Below, piece by piece: positions 48,501 to 59,411 of a stretch of DNA of 64,000 nucleotides. The stretch covers positions 7,617,169 to 7,681,168 of the forward strand of contig CAIIXF020000010.1 in the NCBI GenBank assembly GCA_903813345.2. The letters are read 5' to 3'. The position numbers and the translations under genes were made by a program. The notes beneath the pieces were generated by a model that saw nothing but the letters and a program-made list of their open reading frames with translations, was not told where the DNA came from and did no database searches. Each line of letters starts with the position of its first letter. Positions within the stretch are counted from its first letter, which is position 1. The DNA is from Owenia fusiformis (taxonomy: Eukaryota > Annelida > Polychaeta > Sabellida > Oweniidae).

Positions 48501-51500
48501 TGATATTTAATAAAAAGAAGGATCCTAATAAAAACAATATTGTTCTTAAAATTAATGAACAACCTATAGACGAAGTTAAAGAAATCAATTTTCTAGGTGT
48601 CATTATTGACTCAAAGCTGAATTGGTCATCTCACATAAATGCTATCTGTACAAAAATTTCTAACTTGATAGGCCTTCTCTACAAGACTAGACATAGACTG
48701 ACTTTAAATACAATGACCACTATCTATTATTCCATGATATATTCCTACTTAAGCTATTGTAACCTTTTATGGGGAAATGCCATAAAAACTCTTATTCAAA
48801 AATTGTATGTTCTGCAAAAGAAATTCTTGAGAGTTATCACTTATTCTGATCGTCTGGCTCCTTCAGGACCTCTCTTTTCAAAACTGAAAATATTGAATAT
48901 ATTTGACATCAATAAACTACAAACCGCTAGCTTTGTTCAGAAAACTGTTTCAGAATCACCAGAATTTCCTTTTCAAAAGTTCAAACATTTATTTGTTCCA
49001 GGAACAGCAATTCATAATCATGACACGAGAATTAATAAGAATTTAACTGTAAAAAAATTCAGAACAGAAATTGGAAGAAAATCAATTGAAACAAGTGGCC
49101 CATTACTTTACAATACTCTTTCACTTGATCTCAAAAAGTCTAAACATATCAAATCATTTGAACGTAAGTTAAAGTTTGATTTGCTAAGTCATTATTAGAT
49201 CTTCTTTGAAAAATGCTTTCTTCTCATTACTTGTATTTTATTGTGATGCATCTTATGCTTTGTCATTTTTTTTGTTTCCATATAACCTGACTGTTAATTT
49301 AATAAATGCTATATTGTATGTTAAACATGGAACTTATACACCCCTCGGGGTGTCTTTTCATGTCAATGTAAAACACTGTATTTGAAACATTTGAAATAAA
49401 GTGAATTGAATTGAATTGAATACTCTACTCAAATTCTAATTCAATACTCTATGATAAACAAAAATCTGGTTTAATTTTACAAAGAAACCTCTTATGTTTA
49501 AGTTTATCATAAACAATAGCCTACCTTACTAACATTGAGGTCGGGTATGCGTACAGTGTGCCCCATGTCCTTCTCTCGGCCAATCGTGCCACCCATGTAT
49601 GTCAAGATGTACAGCGTACCTCGGTCCAATGTATCAGAAACTTGCACTATCATCCTGATGCATGGTGGGTACAACAGAGGGCATGATTCTGGAAATAATA
49701 CACAAAGGGATAAATTCTTTGGATGTAAACTTAAGACAGTGACATGATTCTCAGTTAAATACACAGAGCAAATACATTAAAGCAAATCAAATTTTGTTTC
49801 ATATTAGAACGAGTGTGTGAGTAATATGTTTCAATGATAATTTTTTTTCTTTTTTCTTCTAAATTAAGTATAGTGGGCCTTTAAGTAGTTGTGTTTACCA
49901 AGAAAACCTATCAAATAGCCATATCATCCTTTGACTTTCAAAAATGATTTAGTTTAGACACTGGTAAGATGTTTCCTGGGTCAAATTCCATGAAAGTTTG
50001 AATGTGAAATGAATGTTAACTATTTATGGGTGGATATTTCTCGAGTACTACATATTCTGATTATATATAGGCAACATCAAAGAATTATCTCTAATTTAAA
50101 GAGGACAAAGAAAGCCAAGAGTAACTTGAGTAATTCTTACCATCTTCTTTAGGTTCAGACTCATCACTTAATTCATCAATTTCTGACTCACTGCTGGATA
50201 GTTCCCCCTCTTCCATATCACTCTCAGAGTCCTCACCAACATTGTCAGTAGCTTTCACATTTTCTTCATTATCTTTCACATTTTCTTCCATTGTTTTTGC
50301 TTTCACATTTTCATCATCATTCTCATTTTTATCACTTGCTTTCACATTTTCAGAGTTATTCTCATCTCCATTTGCTTTGTTTTCTTTATGATGTCTACCC
50401 CGTCCCCGTGATTTGCTTTTATTATCATGGGTTATTGCAGTATTGTTTTTTGATTCACAAATATCCTTATTGTCTTTAGTGTGAGTATTTGAATTTGCAT
50501 GTTTATAACTTTGCCCCTGGGAAGATATCTCTACAACGGTGTCATTACTTATTTGATGTTTTTTCCGTTTCTTCGATATTTTTATTTCTGATTTGTCATC
50601 CTCATTGAGTCTATTATCCTAAAATAAAAAATGTAAAGTAAGCTATTTACCTGTGGCATGTTGTCTGGCCTGGGCTATGTTAAGTTCTGTGAGGGCCTCA
50701 GTTACTGAGTCAACATCAAAGTTTACCTGAATCGAATAAAACACTTCACCCTTAAAGTGTCATTTAAAGTACAAAAATCTTTTGCAGAGATGAGAAGGCT
50801 GCATTGTTTCAATTATAAGAATTTGTTATTGTTGATGCCATTTTGCACCAGAGAGATATTTCTGACATTAAAAATGACCAATGTTTCACAATACTGACAC
50901 TTTAAAGAATGAGTTGCCTCATTTTTTTTAATCTCTTTTTTTCACATTTCACACAATGATTTATTTTGGGCTCCAGCAAGAGAAATCTGGTTTGTCTGGT
51001 TGACATAGAGAAGAGAAAACACATGGTTAAGCTACCCATAGTAAGGTATGGATGACTTGATATCAACCATATATAGCTATCATTCTGTCTAGACCTCCTA
51101 GAAAAAAACATGAATACCTTTGAGTCAGTTTTGTCCTTGTTTTTGTGTTTTCTTTTAATATGTCTATCATCTCTGTGCTGCACATATTTCTGCATTTGTG
51201 AGAACTGGGCCGGATCAACTTGCGAGTGAAATTGGTAAGAATTTGATTCTTGATCAAAGAAGTAGTATGTTCCTGAGTTAGCATCATAGTATAGCGAGTT
51301 CTCCTGTAATGGAAATGGAACATGCACTTACTTAACCTTCAATTTTAAAATACATATATTTTAAAAACTTAAATTTTTTAGTTTATATATCCATTCTTCT
51401 AAATGTGGATGTCCATAACCTTGAGTGTGTTTGAATTTGCACACTTCTAAACACTTGCTTTTGTTAAGAGCCATTCTAATGGAAAAAAATGTAGGCCTGA

Positions 51501-54061
51501 GGTTAAAAGAAAATTGTCTTGTTGAGGCACTTTCAATTCATAATGGGTACTTTAAGCATTATAAGTATAGGAGAAACGCCAGATATCACACTTTATGAGA
51601 GCATATATGCATTTAGAGAAAAAAAATGTATAAAGGAACTTCCTCTATGCATTATCATAGAATTCTTCCAAATTGGCTACAACATCAGATTATACTCCCA
51701 ATCAATCAATCTATCGTTCAAGAAGTTGACAAACAAACTTACAGAATCATAGTAATAACCGCTGTTGTAGTCATAGTAAAGACCTGTAGTGTCATCATAG
51801 ACAAATCCTGATTGATTGACAACTGACTCTGCAGCTGCCTTTAGACTATCAGCAATAGACATGGGTTCAGTTTGTTGCTGGAATGAATGTATAAATAATA
51901 CAAATGACAAATTGTATATCCTTTATGCATGGATATCTCATTTAAGTGATTCTAAAAATTGAAAACATTCTTCCCATCATGGGTGCCAATTCTTATCATA
52001 TTGATTCTGACTATTAAAATGGTCAAAATAAACTTAAGGTTTTCATTACCTTAGAATTTCCCAACTGGGTTAAAATCGATTTTGAATCATATTGACTGAC
52101 CAATTATATGCTTCTGATTCTGAATCAGTTCTTTATACCTGTTCCTTTTCTCCATCCTTCATGGCATCAATGGCAAGCTGTTCAGCAGTATAGGCTTCTC
52201 TTGTGGCTTCAACAGTATCTGCTGCATGTTCTTCTGTAATAACATGACTATTTTAATACCACTGAATGTACTGTGGCTTTCTGTCATTATAAAAACTATA
52301 TTATATTTCAGTGAAAATCAAAACTAGCTTGGCTTGATGAAATTCAGTTATATGTTGAAAATTTCTCTAATAAATGTAATTTTTGTCTGATTACATTAGG
52401 ATTAAGAGTTTGGTAGGATAATATTGTAATGGTTTTTGTATATGTCCGAGGACTTGAGACAATTATTCAAATTATAATATTTTGATACCAGTTTTCGACA
52501 ACAACAGTGTTTGAAATGTAAAAAGTACACAATCTTTCATCCACTTCTTATAAAATTGATGAAAATGTTCATACAGAGATAAAATTATAAATAAATTCTT
52601 TTACCTGTGGCTTGGATTTCTTGAGGAAAGTCTTTCTCTGAGACCTGGCACTGGAAATGGTTTCTTGCAGATGATTTGGCGACCTTGAACTTATGTAACT
52701 GTTTAGAGAGGTCATCCACTGTCTTACGGAGATCTGCATTATAGTTTTCGCTCCTCTCTATTTCTCTTTCTGCTCTCTTGAACTTCTGTAAGAGATAAAA
52801 TTATTGTCTGTTTAGGGATGGATAAACTTGATGAGAATGTTTACGTAATTTTAATGAGTACAATTACCAAAAACAAAAATAATGGAATGAGTAATATCTT
52901 TCAAAATTTTATGTGGCTATTTTCCAGTGTTCCTCCTATTTTTTCAATTTAAAAGTATGGAACTACTTTAATGCAAAAGATATTTCATTTTTCATGATAT
53001 AATAACATGGACTATGTGAGGAATCTACCTCTTTGCACAAGCAATGTGTTCAAAGGGTAGCTAAAATACCAGAACAACGGCAACGCCAAAGCGTAGCGAA
53101 TCCCATCGAACAGAAATGGCTGGCATTTTTACAAACGAAGCGCAAATATCATAAAACAACACACCAGAAAGGCCACCATTTTCAAAATGGCTGCTCACTA
53201 GCCAAGTCATCAGAAGAAATAATATGCTTTTAAGTAGCCACCTCTAAAATTTTTGTACTTGTAAAATAACACAAATGGTGACCATTTTTCAAAATGGCCG
53301 ACTACTCCCCAAAGTTTTATTAGACAATGTGCCATGCTTAAAGTATTCACATATCAAATATGAACAAAATTGCTCCACTACTTTTCGAGTTATAGTAAAA
53401 TACGTTGGCGGCCATTTTTCAAAATTTTTTCAAAATGGCCACCTTCTACCAAAAGTGTCATAGGACAGTGTGCCATGCTTATAGTATTCACATACCAAAT
53501 ATGAACAAAATCGCTCCACTATTTTTTGAGTTACAGCAAAAATCGTAAAATGACGAGTAAAGGCCGCCATTTTTCAAGATGGCTGCCATGTGCTTCTTTA
53601 ATATCTACATTTGTAGCATTATTAATGTCCTTTATAATTTTTTCACATTTAAAACATATTGCTATTACAGTTTTACATATTGCACCTAAATTACTGTAAA
53701 ATTGTCACTAAAATGGCCGCCATTTTGAAATGAGCGGCCATTTTGAAAATCGGCTTTCGAGCAGAACTTCTATCCCCATAGGGTATATGTGTACAAAATA
53801 TGAACAAAATCGGGCCAACGGTATTTGAGTTATTGCCCGGACGGACGAACGTACGGACGGACGGACGGAGGCGTTCCCTATATCCCTCCGAACTTCGTTT
53901 GATGGGATAACTAGAAGAGATTTGAAGACAGATCCTTAGGAAATACACATACATACCTTCAATGTTGAATCAAGTTGTGTCCTCAACGCTTTCACTTCAT
54001 GTTGCAGCTCAGTGATCTGATCTTCCAGTTGATGTATTTGTTCTTCAGCAGTATCAGCCAT
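45595..54061 (-). CDS. AGGF1: Angiogenic factor with G-patch and FHA domains 1 (AGGF1), 13 exons, 730 aa
   Basis: Coding exons (minus strand): 54061-53957, 52785-52605, 52233-52139, 51877-51743, 51303-51118, 50618-50141, 49688-49525, 48048-47947, 47521-47365, 47088-47006, 46661-46534, 46249-46147, 45870-45595 (2193 nt, all phases agree). Domains in order: coiled coil (about 5-85); OCRE Tyr-rich repeats (about 150-200; TGLYYDYNSGYYYD, SGTYYFF); basic, then acidic linker with four ENVKA/D-type repeats (about 235-393); FHA (about 403-510; IGREKDMGH, SKMHAEV, SQNGTF); the family's HIHPGTETCDECEPGQ stretch (about 508-523); G-patch (about 605-639; MLKKMGWASGEGLGK). Human AGGF1 is 714 aa. It is known as a secreted angiogenic factor in vertebrates and, from its domains, as a nuclear RNA-associated protein. 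A TTTTCAG acceptor-like stretch directly precedes the ATG, so an untranslated first exon may lie upstream. Intron 7 holds a LINE; introns 9 and 10 hold acceptor-derived minisatellites. Confidence 0.95.
46654..46905 (-). repeat. Minisatellite built from the AGGF1 exon 11 splice acceptor
   Basis: Nine units of 24-30 bp, including the native junction, share (minus strand) TTGTATTCTAG followed by AAAAC. The real acceptor at 46662/46661 reads TTGTGTTCCAG then AAAACTGC. Seven of the eight upstream copies keep AG followed by AAAAC; the unit at about 46770-46793 has lost it. The array fills most of intron 10. Confidence 0.7.
47081..47214 (-). repeat. Minisatellite built from the AGGF1 exon 10 splice acceptor
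   Basis: About 4.5 units of 21-30 bp share (minus strand) GTTTGTTYYAG followed by A/GTTT-like sequence. The native acceptor is GTTTGTTCCAG at 47089, before ATTTTGTA. The upstream copies near 47121, 47136, 47166 and 47197 all keep a pyrimidine- or T-rich stretch plus AG. Confidence 0.6.
48206..49430 (+). mobile_element. 5'-truncated LINE fragment in AGGF1 intron 7 (antisense to the gene)
   Basis: A 330-residue open frame (48206-49198) encodes the C-terminal part of a non-LTR reverse transcriptase: EYGVPQGSVIGPLLF, catalytic LYADDTNIL, NKLTLNVEKTKYM, NFLGVIID and a C-terminal thumb region. About 200 bp of 3' UTR follow, ending in a TTGAA microsatellite tail (about 49402-49428), an L2/CR1-like trait. 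The protein clearly differs from the fragment at 236-1261, so it is another family. It separates the two halves of the FHA-coding region without damaging splice sites. The frame is uninterrupted but lacks the endonuclease and the first part of the RT. Confidence 0.85.
53277..53900. repeat. Degenerate ~135-155-bp tandem array in AGGF1 intron 1
   Basis: Three to four units share GGCCATTTTTCAAAATGGCC-like palindromic heads and TGTGCCATGCTTATAGTATT. They also share AAATATGAACAAAATCG and TTTTTGAGTTA, starting near 53277, 53410, 53564 and 53711. The last unit ends in a GGAC tetranucleotide run (about 53835-53868). A detached, more diverged copy lies at about 54355-54430 upstream of the AGGF1 ATG. 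Several heads contain GCCGCCATTTT, a YY1-like core. Confidence 0.6.
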
Positions 54062-54985
54062 CTGAAAAATATGAAAATTTCAAGGACGTTATTCTTGTGA
54101 AGAGATTCCGTGCAGTGCATTATCTTTCCTGCCCTTATATTAGAAGCCCTACCCTTCATTGGGGGAGGGGTCTGGTCACAAAAAAAGCAGATTTAAATTT
54201 TGGAGTTTAATTAAGACTTTTTTATTGTTTATTTGAAAGGGTATAGAATAAAACAGGGAATTAATAAAAAAACTCAAATCACTCCTCATTTGAACATTTC
54301 ATGAGAATTAGGAATTTTAAATCGAGCAGAAATATTTGAAATTCCTTATTGAGAAGAAGTCCTATGCCCATAAGGCATAAGCCTATAAAATTTGAACCAA
54401 ATCCATCAACCATATTTTTTGAGTTATAAGATGTCTTAATATTTCTACTCAAACTTTGCTCATTTGGATAAAATGAAAACTTGATCGAATACTGCCAGGG
54501 GATACGTGTTATTGCTTTCATTTTGTTGAATATTTTCAATAATGCCCGAGAGTGATAAATAGTTTATACCTTAATATTAAAGTGATCGACATCAGGATGC
54601 TACGAGAGAATAAAAGATTACAAACGAATTTCTGTTGTTTCAGGCCATTTATTTAATGGCTGTTAATGGATGCATTACAATACATCAAAACATTCTTTCA
54701 TAATCCTTGATAGGTTCTTCATTAACCTTTGTTTTCAAGCACTCCTTGATTAATCACGTATATTAATTATTCAAAGATGGCTTTACATCTCATGAATTTT
54801 CAGATATAAATTGATAGGTTGACATCCTTGATTTCATCACAGAATAACAATATGTGGATGAAGCAAGAAACAATTGTTTGTGCTTCAACAATTTTTGAAA
54901 TAAGAAAATACAATTTTAGGGAAACTTAAAAAGTGACAGAGACAAAGAGATGTGATCATAAAAGTTTTAGGTTCTACGATTAATA
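54062..54985. promoter_or_regulatory. Divergent intergenic region between AGGF1 (-) and the 7TM receptor (+)
   Basis: The 924 bp between the two start codons must contain both promoters, unless distant 5' exons exist. It includes a diverged copy of the intron 1 repeat (about 54355-54430). No TATA box, CpG-rich patch or clear motif pair stands out. A donor-like site on the minus strand near 54570 could end an AGGF1 untranslated exon. Confidence 0.35.
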
Positions 54986-57478
54986 ATGGGAGCAATAATA
55001 CCAAAGCAATACATTGATGCTATCATACTAAATCAACTTCTGACTTTACTAATGTATTCTGCTGACGCTGCCTCAGTTTGTGACAATGAAACACTCCTGT
55101 GTGAGAATGAGCAATCTCTGCAGGCAGCTTTAAAGAAGGTAAAAGACTGTACAACATATAAGCCACATCTTTACAGTTGTCAAGGTAACTGTGGTAACAA
55201 AACAAGTTCAAATCGACATTGTGCATGTGACATCTACTGTTTGGTGAATGAGGATTGCTGTTCTGACTTTACAAAGATCTGCCCAATGGAAGCAGAAAGA
55301 TCAAAGGAGATCAAGGAATCTGTCCAAGACAGAGAAATTCAGTGGAATTGTACTTGGACAAAACACGATGTATATGTAAAGATGATAACAACATGCCCAG
55401 ATGAGAAGAATACACCATGTGACTTGAATGAATTAGATCTTCTTGAAGGATCTATGCCAGTCTTTGATAATATCACTGGGTTGTATTATCTCAATAAGTA
55501 TTGTGCAAAGTGTAATAACTTCACAAGAGGTGATATTCAGTTACCTACAAGGGCTGGATGTCGATCAGTCTCACTAGACAAATTAAACAACAAAGCAGAA
55601 CTACAGCATGCTATATATCATGAAGCATGCAAACTTATATTTGAGGAACTTGGGCATCAGTGTTGGCAATACAAGACAACTTGTCATCCAAACTGTACAT
55701 CCAACAAGGCTATAGTTGAACTGTGTAAAAATGAGCCAGTACAAATGTTTGCTACCAGTAATTATGTATACAGAAATGAATATTGCGCTATATGTGCAGA
55801 TGACTGGCCAGCGGGTAAGCAATGCCACTCACAAATAATATATCCTGATAGATTGGGAAAATTTTCTTTATCCTTGTTAATGCACATAAATCCACTTCGT
55901 GGCGAAGAATCTAGAAATGGGTATAATGATGAGGGCAAAAAGAGGCCCTCTTCCTGTAACAGTCTTAGAAACTGTAACAATGGTAGGTGTATTGTTGGAT
56001 ACGAATCACGAAATGATACATGCATCTTAGTTTACCACCCAAAATCTGTCAAGGTATCATGTGAATACATTCAGAGAATAAGGCCTTCAGATGTAGATAC
56101 CAGTAGGATAGATACCAGAAGTGAGTCTTACTTCACATCTCTTTTATCAAATACCCTTGCCAAAAAACGTGTAGGTAAAATATCATATAACTTTTCAAAA
56201 GACTATGATGCAGATAACAACAGAGTGAATGGTTTATATGTGGCAATGTTTAAAGTGAAACTCCCAGTCACCAGCAACTTTACATTACATGCATTCCACA
56301 ATGACACTGTATATGAAATCATAGAATCTACAAAGGAACAAAGTCCCAGAGCTTCTCAATTTGAAACATTGACTGTTTGTGTAGAATTGGTCAATTTCTT
56401 GACTTGTTATGATTGGTTAAATGGCACAGTCTTGTATCAGAGAAGCAACAATCAAGACCAAAAGGTTGGCCTTGAGTCTTTAAAATTAATGGGTCTGGTT
56501 ACAATAGTATGTTTGGCACTCTCTATTGTTTGCATGTTGATTCGCATTATCTTACAAGTATTTGTAAGCATCTACCATTCATTTGCTGGCAAAATTCAGT
56601 TCTGCTTTGTATTATCATTATGCGTTGCCAATATTTTATATTTGATCGGTCCTTTAGTGACAGATTTTCCAAGCATTTGTAAAGCCCTTGGTATTCTGAT
56701 TCACTATTTCTTCTTGGTATCTTTCACTTGGATGGCAATCATTGCCATGGACATGTATTTGACATTTAGGTCAACTCTATTAGGCTACAAAGGATGGAAA
56801 AGAATCATTATTTACATCTTTATTTCTATGTTTTTACCAGCACTAGTAATATATTTGGCTGTTACATTCGACCATGTGTCAATTCACACAAAGTTCAAGC
56901 CTTTCTATGGTAATTCAGTATCTGAGACATCAAACACCATGTCTGACACATCAAACATCATGTCTGACACGCCAATTTCACTGTCTGAGGTTCCCACATG
57001 TCAGATGAGCAATCCATATGCTGCATTAGTGTTTTTTGCAGGGCCATTGGGAGTAATGATAATATTCAACATAATTATGTACATATTAACTGTCCTCTCA
57101 TTGAAGAAGGCATGGAGACAAACAGCAATGGCTTCAAAGGGAAACAATTCCCATTTTTATGTCTATATCAAACTCTTCATCATAATGGGCTTTACATGGA
57201 TCTTTGGATTCATTGGGCCATTTGTACATGAAGCTTTGGTTTATATGTTCATTGTGTTGAATGCAAGCCAGGGTGTTTTCATCTTTATCTCCACTGTGTG
57301 TACTAGGCCTGTTTTGAATGAGATAAAGGGTAGCAGTAAACTGTTTACTACATGTAAGTCTAACAATTGTCAAGGCACAGTTCTTACTCACTCTAGTGAT
57401 GCTGTCAAAACAAATGTAACAAATGAAAAGACACCATCTCAACAAAAAAATATTGTCATAAATTGTACCAGGATGTAA
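54986..57478 (+). CDS. Intronless somatomedin-B domain / class B-like seven-transmembrane receptor, 830 aa
   Basis: This is a single uninterrupted exon. Residues 1-29 look like a signal peptide. Residues 65-99 are a somatomedin-B domain with all eight cysteines (C65, C69, C79, C81, C85, C91, C92, C99; CACDIYC, EDCC). The rest of the ectodomain is Cys-rich, with several N-glycosylation sequons, an RGD at 181-183 and an EGF-like patch at 324-346. Seven hydrophobic segments lie at about 501-526, 537-557, 563-590, 605-628, 677-705, 726-748 and 750-772. GFTWIFGF in TM6, with C565 and C672 as the likely extracellular disulfide, points to a secretin/adhesion or Methuselah-like receptor. No GPS cleavage motif is evident before TM1. 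Ligand and pathway are unknown. Such intronless receptors are numerous in lophotrochozoans, suggesting origin by retroposition. It is head-to-head with AGGF1. Confidence 0.88.
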   Translation: MGAIIPKQYIDAIILNQLLTLLMYSADAASVCDNETLLCENEQSLQAALKKVKDCTTYKPHLYSCQGNCGNKTSSNRHCACDIYCLVNEDCCSDFTKICPMEAERSKEIKESVQDREIQWNCTWTKHDVYVKMITTCPDEKNTPCDLNELDLLEGSMPVFDNITGLYYLNKYCAKCNNFTRGDIQLPTRAGCRSVSLDKLNNKAELQHAIYHEACKLIFEELGHQCWQYKTTCHPNCTSNKAIVELCKNEPVQMFATSNYVYRNEYCAICADDWPAGKQCHSQIIYPDRLGKFSLSLLMHINPLRGEESRNGYNDEGKKRPSSCNSLRNCNNGRCIVGYESRNDTCILVYHPKSVKVSCEYIQRIRPSDVDTSRIDTRSESYFTSLLSNTLAKKRVGKISYNFSKDYDADNNRVNGLYVAMFKVKLPVTSNFTLHAFHNDTVYEIIESTKEQSPRASQFETLTVCVELVNFLTCYDWLNGTVLYQRSNNQDQKVGLESLKLMGLVTIVCLALSIVCMLIRIILQVFVSIYHSFAGKIQFCFVLSLCVANILYLIGPLVTDFPSICKALGILIHYFFLVSFTWMAIIAMDMYLTFRSTLLGYKGWKRIIIYIFISMFLPALVIYLAVTFDHVSIHTKFKPFYGNSVSETSNTMSDTSNIMSDTPISLSEVPTCQMSNPYAALVFFAGPLGVMIIFNIIMYILTVLSLKKAWRQTAMASKGNNSHFYVYIKLFIIMGFTWIFGFIGPFVHEALVYMFIVLNASQGVFIFISTVCTRPVLNEIKGSSKLFTTCKSNNCQGTVLTHSSDAVKTNVTNEKTPSQQKNIVINCTRM

Positions 57479-58207
57479 TTGTTTCCTAAAGATGGGTATA
57501 AACCAGATTTATTCTATTGGCCAGTAAGAGGAAACTATAAACGGTCACCTAAATGTTTACATGATTCTGCATATACAGCAAATATCACAGAATTGATGAT
57601 GCACATATTCAATAAGTGAGCGCATAAAACTGCATAGAACAGGTCAAATTAATTTTGACTGATCATTCTATTTTTTGTCAAATTTTGATATATTTTACAG
57701 AGTGTATTTTGTGTGATTAATAGATGAAATTCTTGAATATATTACATTGTAACACAATAATGGCTACAGGAAAAAAAGACACATTACATTTGATTTGACC
57801 TTTACTTGGAGGCTTGGGCAAAATAGATTCAATTATTATTTCTTATTCTTATGCTAGCAATAACCAAACCAGTCTGGCCTAGTTATCTACTCCCTGAATC
57901 TGAAATGTCGTAGATCTCGGTCAGACAATGTCCAATAGAAAAATAGGTGTATTTACTCCAGAAGAAATACTGCTTTTTCAATGTATAATATGTACTGATA
58001 TCTGAATAAATGTTACAAAATATACTTACATGTTTGTTCCTAGTATTACATTTTGTTTTTCTTTTAGGTTGCCATCGTTTGATGGCTGCTTATTCATAAG
58101 GAAGAAACAATTAAATGTAGCAAAAATTCTACTGCAATCTACAGTATGTGTGATCTCATAGGTTTATTGAGAAGTCTTGGCTGCTTGTTTTGTTCAGTAC
58201 AATATTC

Positions 58208-58360
58208 GTTCAGTACATGGGCTTTCAATTAGATAAAAAGGACAAAATAAGATTTTCTTGGAATGTGTACATTCTCCAAATTTTAAAACCCAAAGGCAAT
58301 GCTTATGTATGAAATATGGGAAGTTGCCTACCCTTCTAGTTGAAAGCCCATGTTCAGTAC
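58208..58360. mobile_element. Small MITE with ATGGGCTTTCAA inverted ends
   Basis: Inverted ends ATGGGCTTTCAA (58217-58228) and TTGAAAGCCCAT (58340-58351) are flanked on both sides by GTTCAGTAC (58208-58216, 58352-58360). This looks like a 9-bp target duplication, as in Mutator-like elements. A third GTTCAGTAC at 58192-58200 complicates this. The interior has no coding capacity. Confidence 0.6.
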
Positions 58361-58608
58361 AACAAATTAAATAAAGTGATGAACATAAATAATGACTTAT
58401 ACTATGAAAAAAAGACATTCTGTCACATATGTCATAAATTCTTACCTCAGTGAATTGAGTGCTCTATTTTCTCCATCACGGAACATACAAATTAATAGTG
58501 GAATTAATGTCCATAATGACAAATAGGAACTTAAAAATTTGAAGTGATATTCACATGTTAATGCCAACTCTTCAAATGTAGAGGTGATTTTGGAGCCCGA
58601 TTACGCTG

Positions 58609-58757
58609 CAAGGAGGATTGTCTCCCAGAATGCAACATTAGATGTGCCAGATGTGCCATAGATGTGCCAGCTTTCAGGATGCCGTTCCGCCATTTTGAAA
58701 CCTGTCACGAGTAAATAAGGTTAACTGATGTTGCATTCTGGGAGTCGATCCTCCTTG
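58609..58757. repeat. Foldback repeat with 29-bp inverted arms
   Basis: Arms at 58609-58637 and 58729-58757 match with two mismatches (core CTCCCAGAATGCAACA). They enclose 91 bp that include GATGTGCCA short repeats and CCGCCATTTTG. Confidence 0.5.
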
Positions 58758-59069
58758 GATCACAAACATGTCGATTCATGAAAACATTTGTTCGATTTGG
58801 TAGGAATTTGTCCATCATTCTGCAGGTATGAAGCTTTGGATTCATTTATTGTGCTACATAGAGTGAGCGGGAATTATTTTTCTACCGCTTGGGAGAGTTT
58901 GAGACATGAAACCTAGAATTTAGCTCATTGTGACAACTTTTGATGGTTGAGGTTAATTAATGTCTCCGACTTACCTTATTCTTCGGCCTTAGGCTAGAGA
59001 CTCGAGTAATCTCCGACTATAATCATTTGTACTGTCCACCATATTTGTTTCCAGTCTACCACAACATAG

Positions 59070-59130
59070 GTCAGGCCCGTAGCCAGGGGGGGGGGGGCTG
59101 GAGGGAGAGGCCGTTCACATTATTAGAGAG
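59070..59130 (+). repeat. Dispersed repeat end, GCCCGTAGCCAG family
   Basis: CAGGCCCGTAGCCAGG is followed by a long G-run, GAGGGAGAGGCCG and CACATTATTAGAG. The start is identical to the copy at 42075. Confidence 0.5.
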
Positions 59131-59401
59131 AAGAACTGACGATGAGACAAAACTGATATTATTTTTTGCTTGAACCACGGGACTTGAACCATGAGCTTTC
59201 ATTTGTGAGAATGCCCATGCTTGAACGTAAAAAGGTTAAATCAGATAAGATCACCAGGCTTTAAGAGAACTATACTTACACTTAAATGTCCAGACGAATA
59301 GTCCGTATTCAAGTTCTTGGCGACAGTAAGTTAAAAATGATGTATTAGTGAAAAACAGCGATTTTTATTTTGTTGAAAAATAAACCGGAAGTTAAATTTT
59401 T

Positions 59402-59411
59402 GCGCATGCGC
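59402..59411. promoter_or_regulatory. NRF1-type palindrome GCGCATGCGC
   Basis: A perfect GCGCATGCGC core lies in AT-rich DNA. Such sites usually sit in housekeeping promoters, but no start codon or first exon is recognisable beside it. Confidence 0.3.

Noticed and set aside
48277-48603. Minus-strand ORF of 108 codons inside AGGF1 intron 7
   Set aside because: It lies antisense to the second LINE frame and does not join the AGGF1 exons in phase.
55601-56025. Minus-strand ORFs inside the 7TM receptor
   Set aside because: They are antisense shadows of a long, well-supported coding frame.
54986-57478. Horizontal transfer as the explanation for the intronless receptor
   Set aside because: Somatomedin-B and class-B 7TM architecture is animal-specific, so retroposition within the lineage is simpler.
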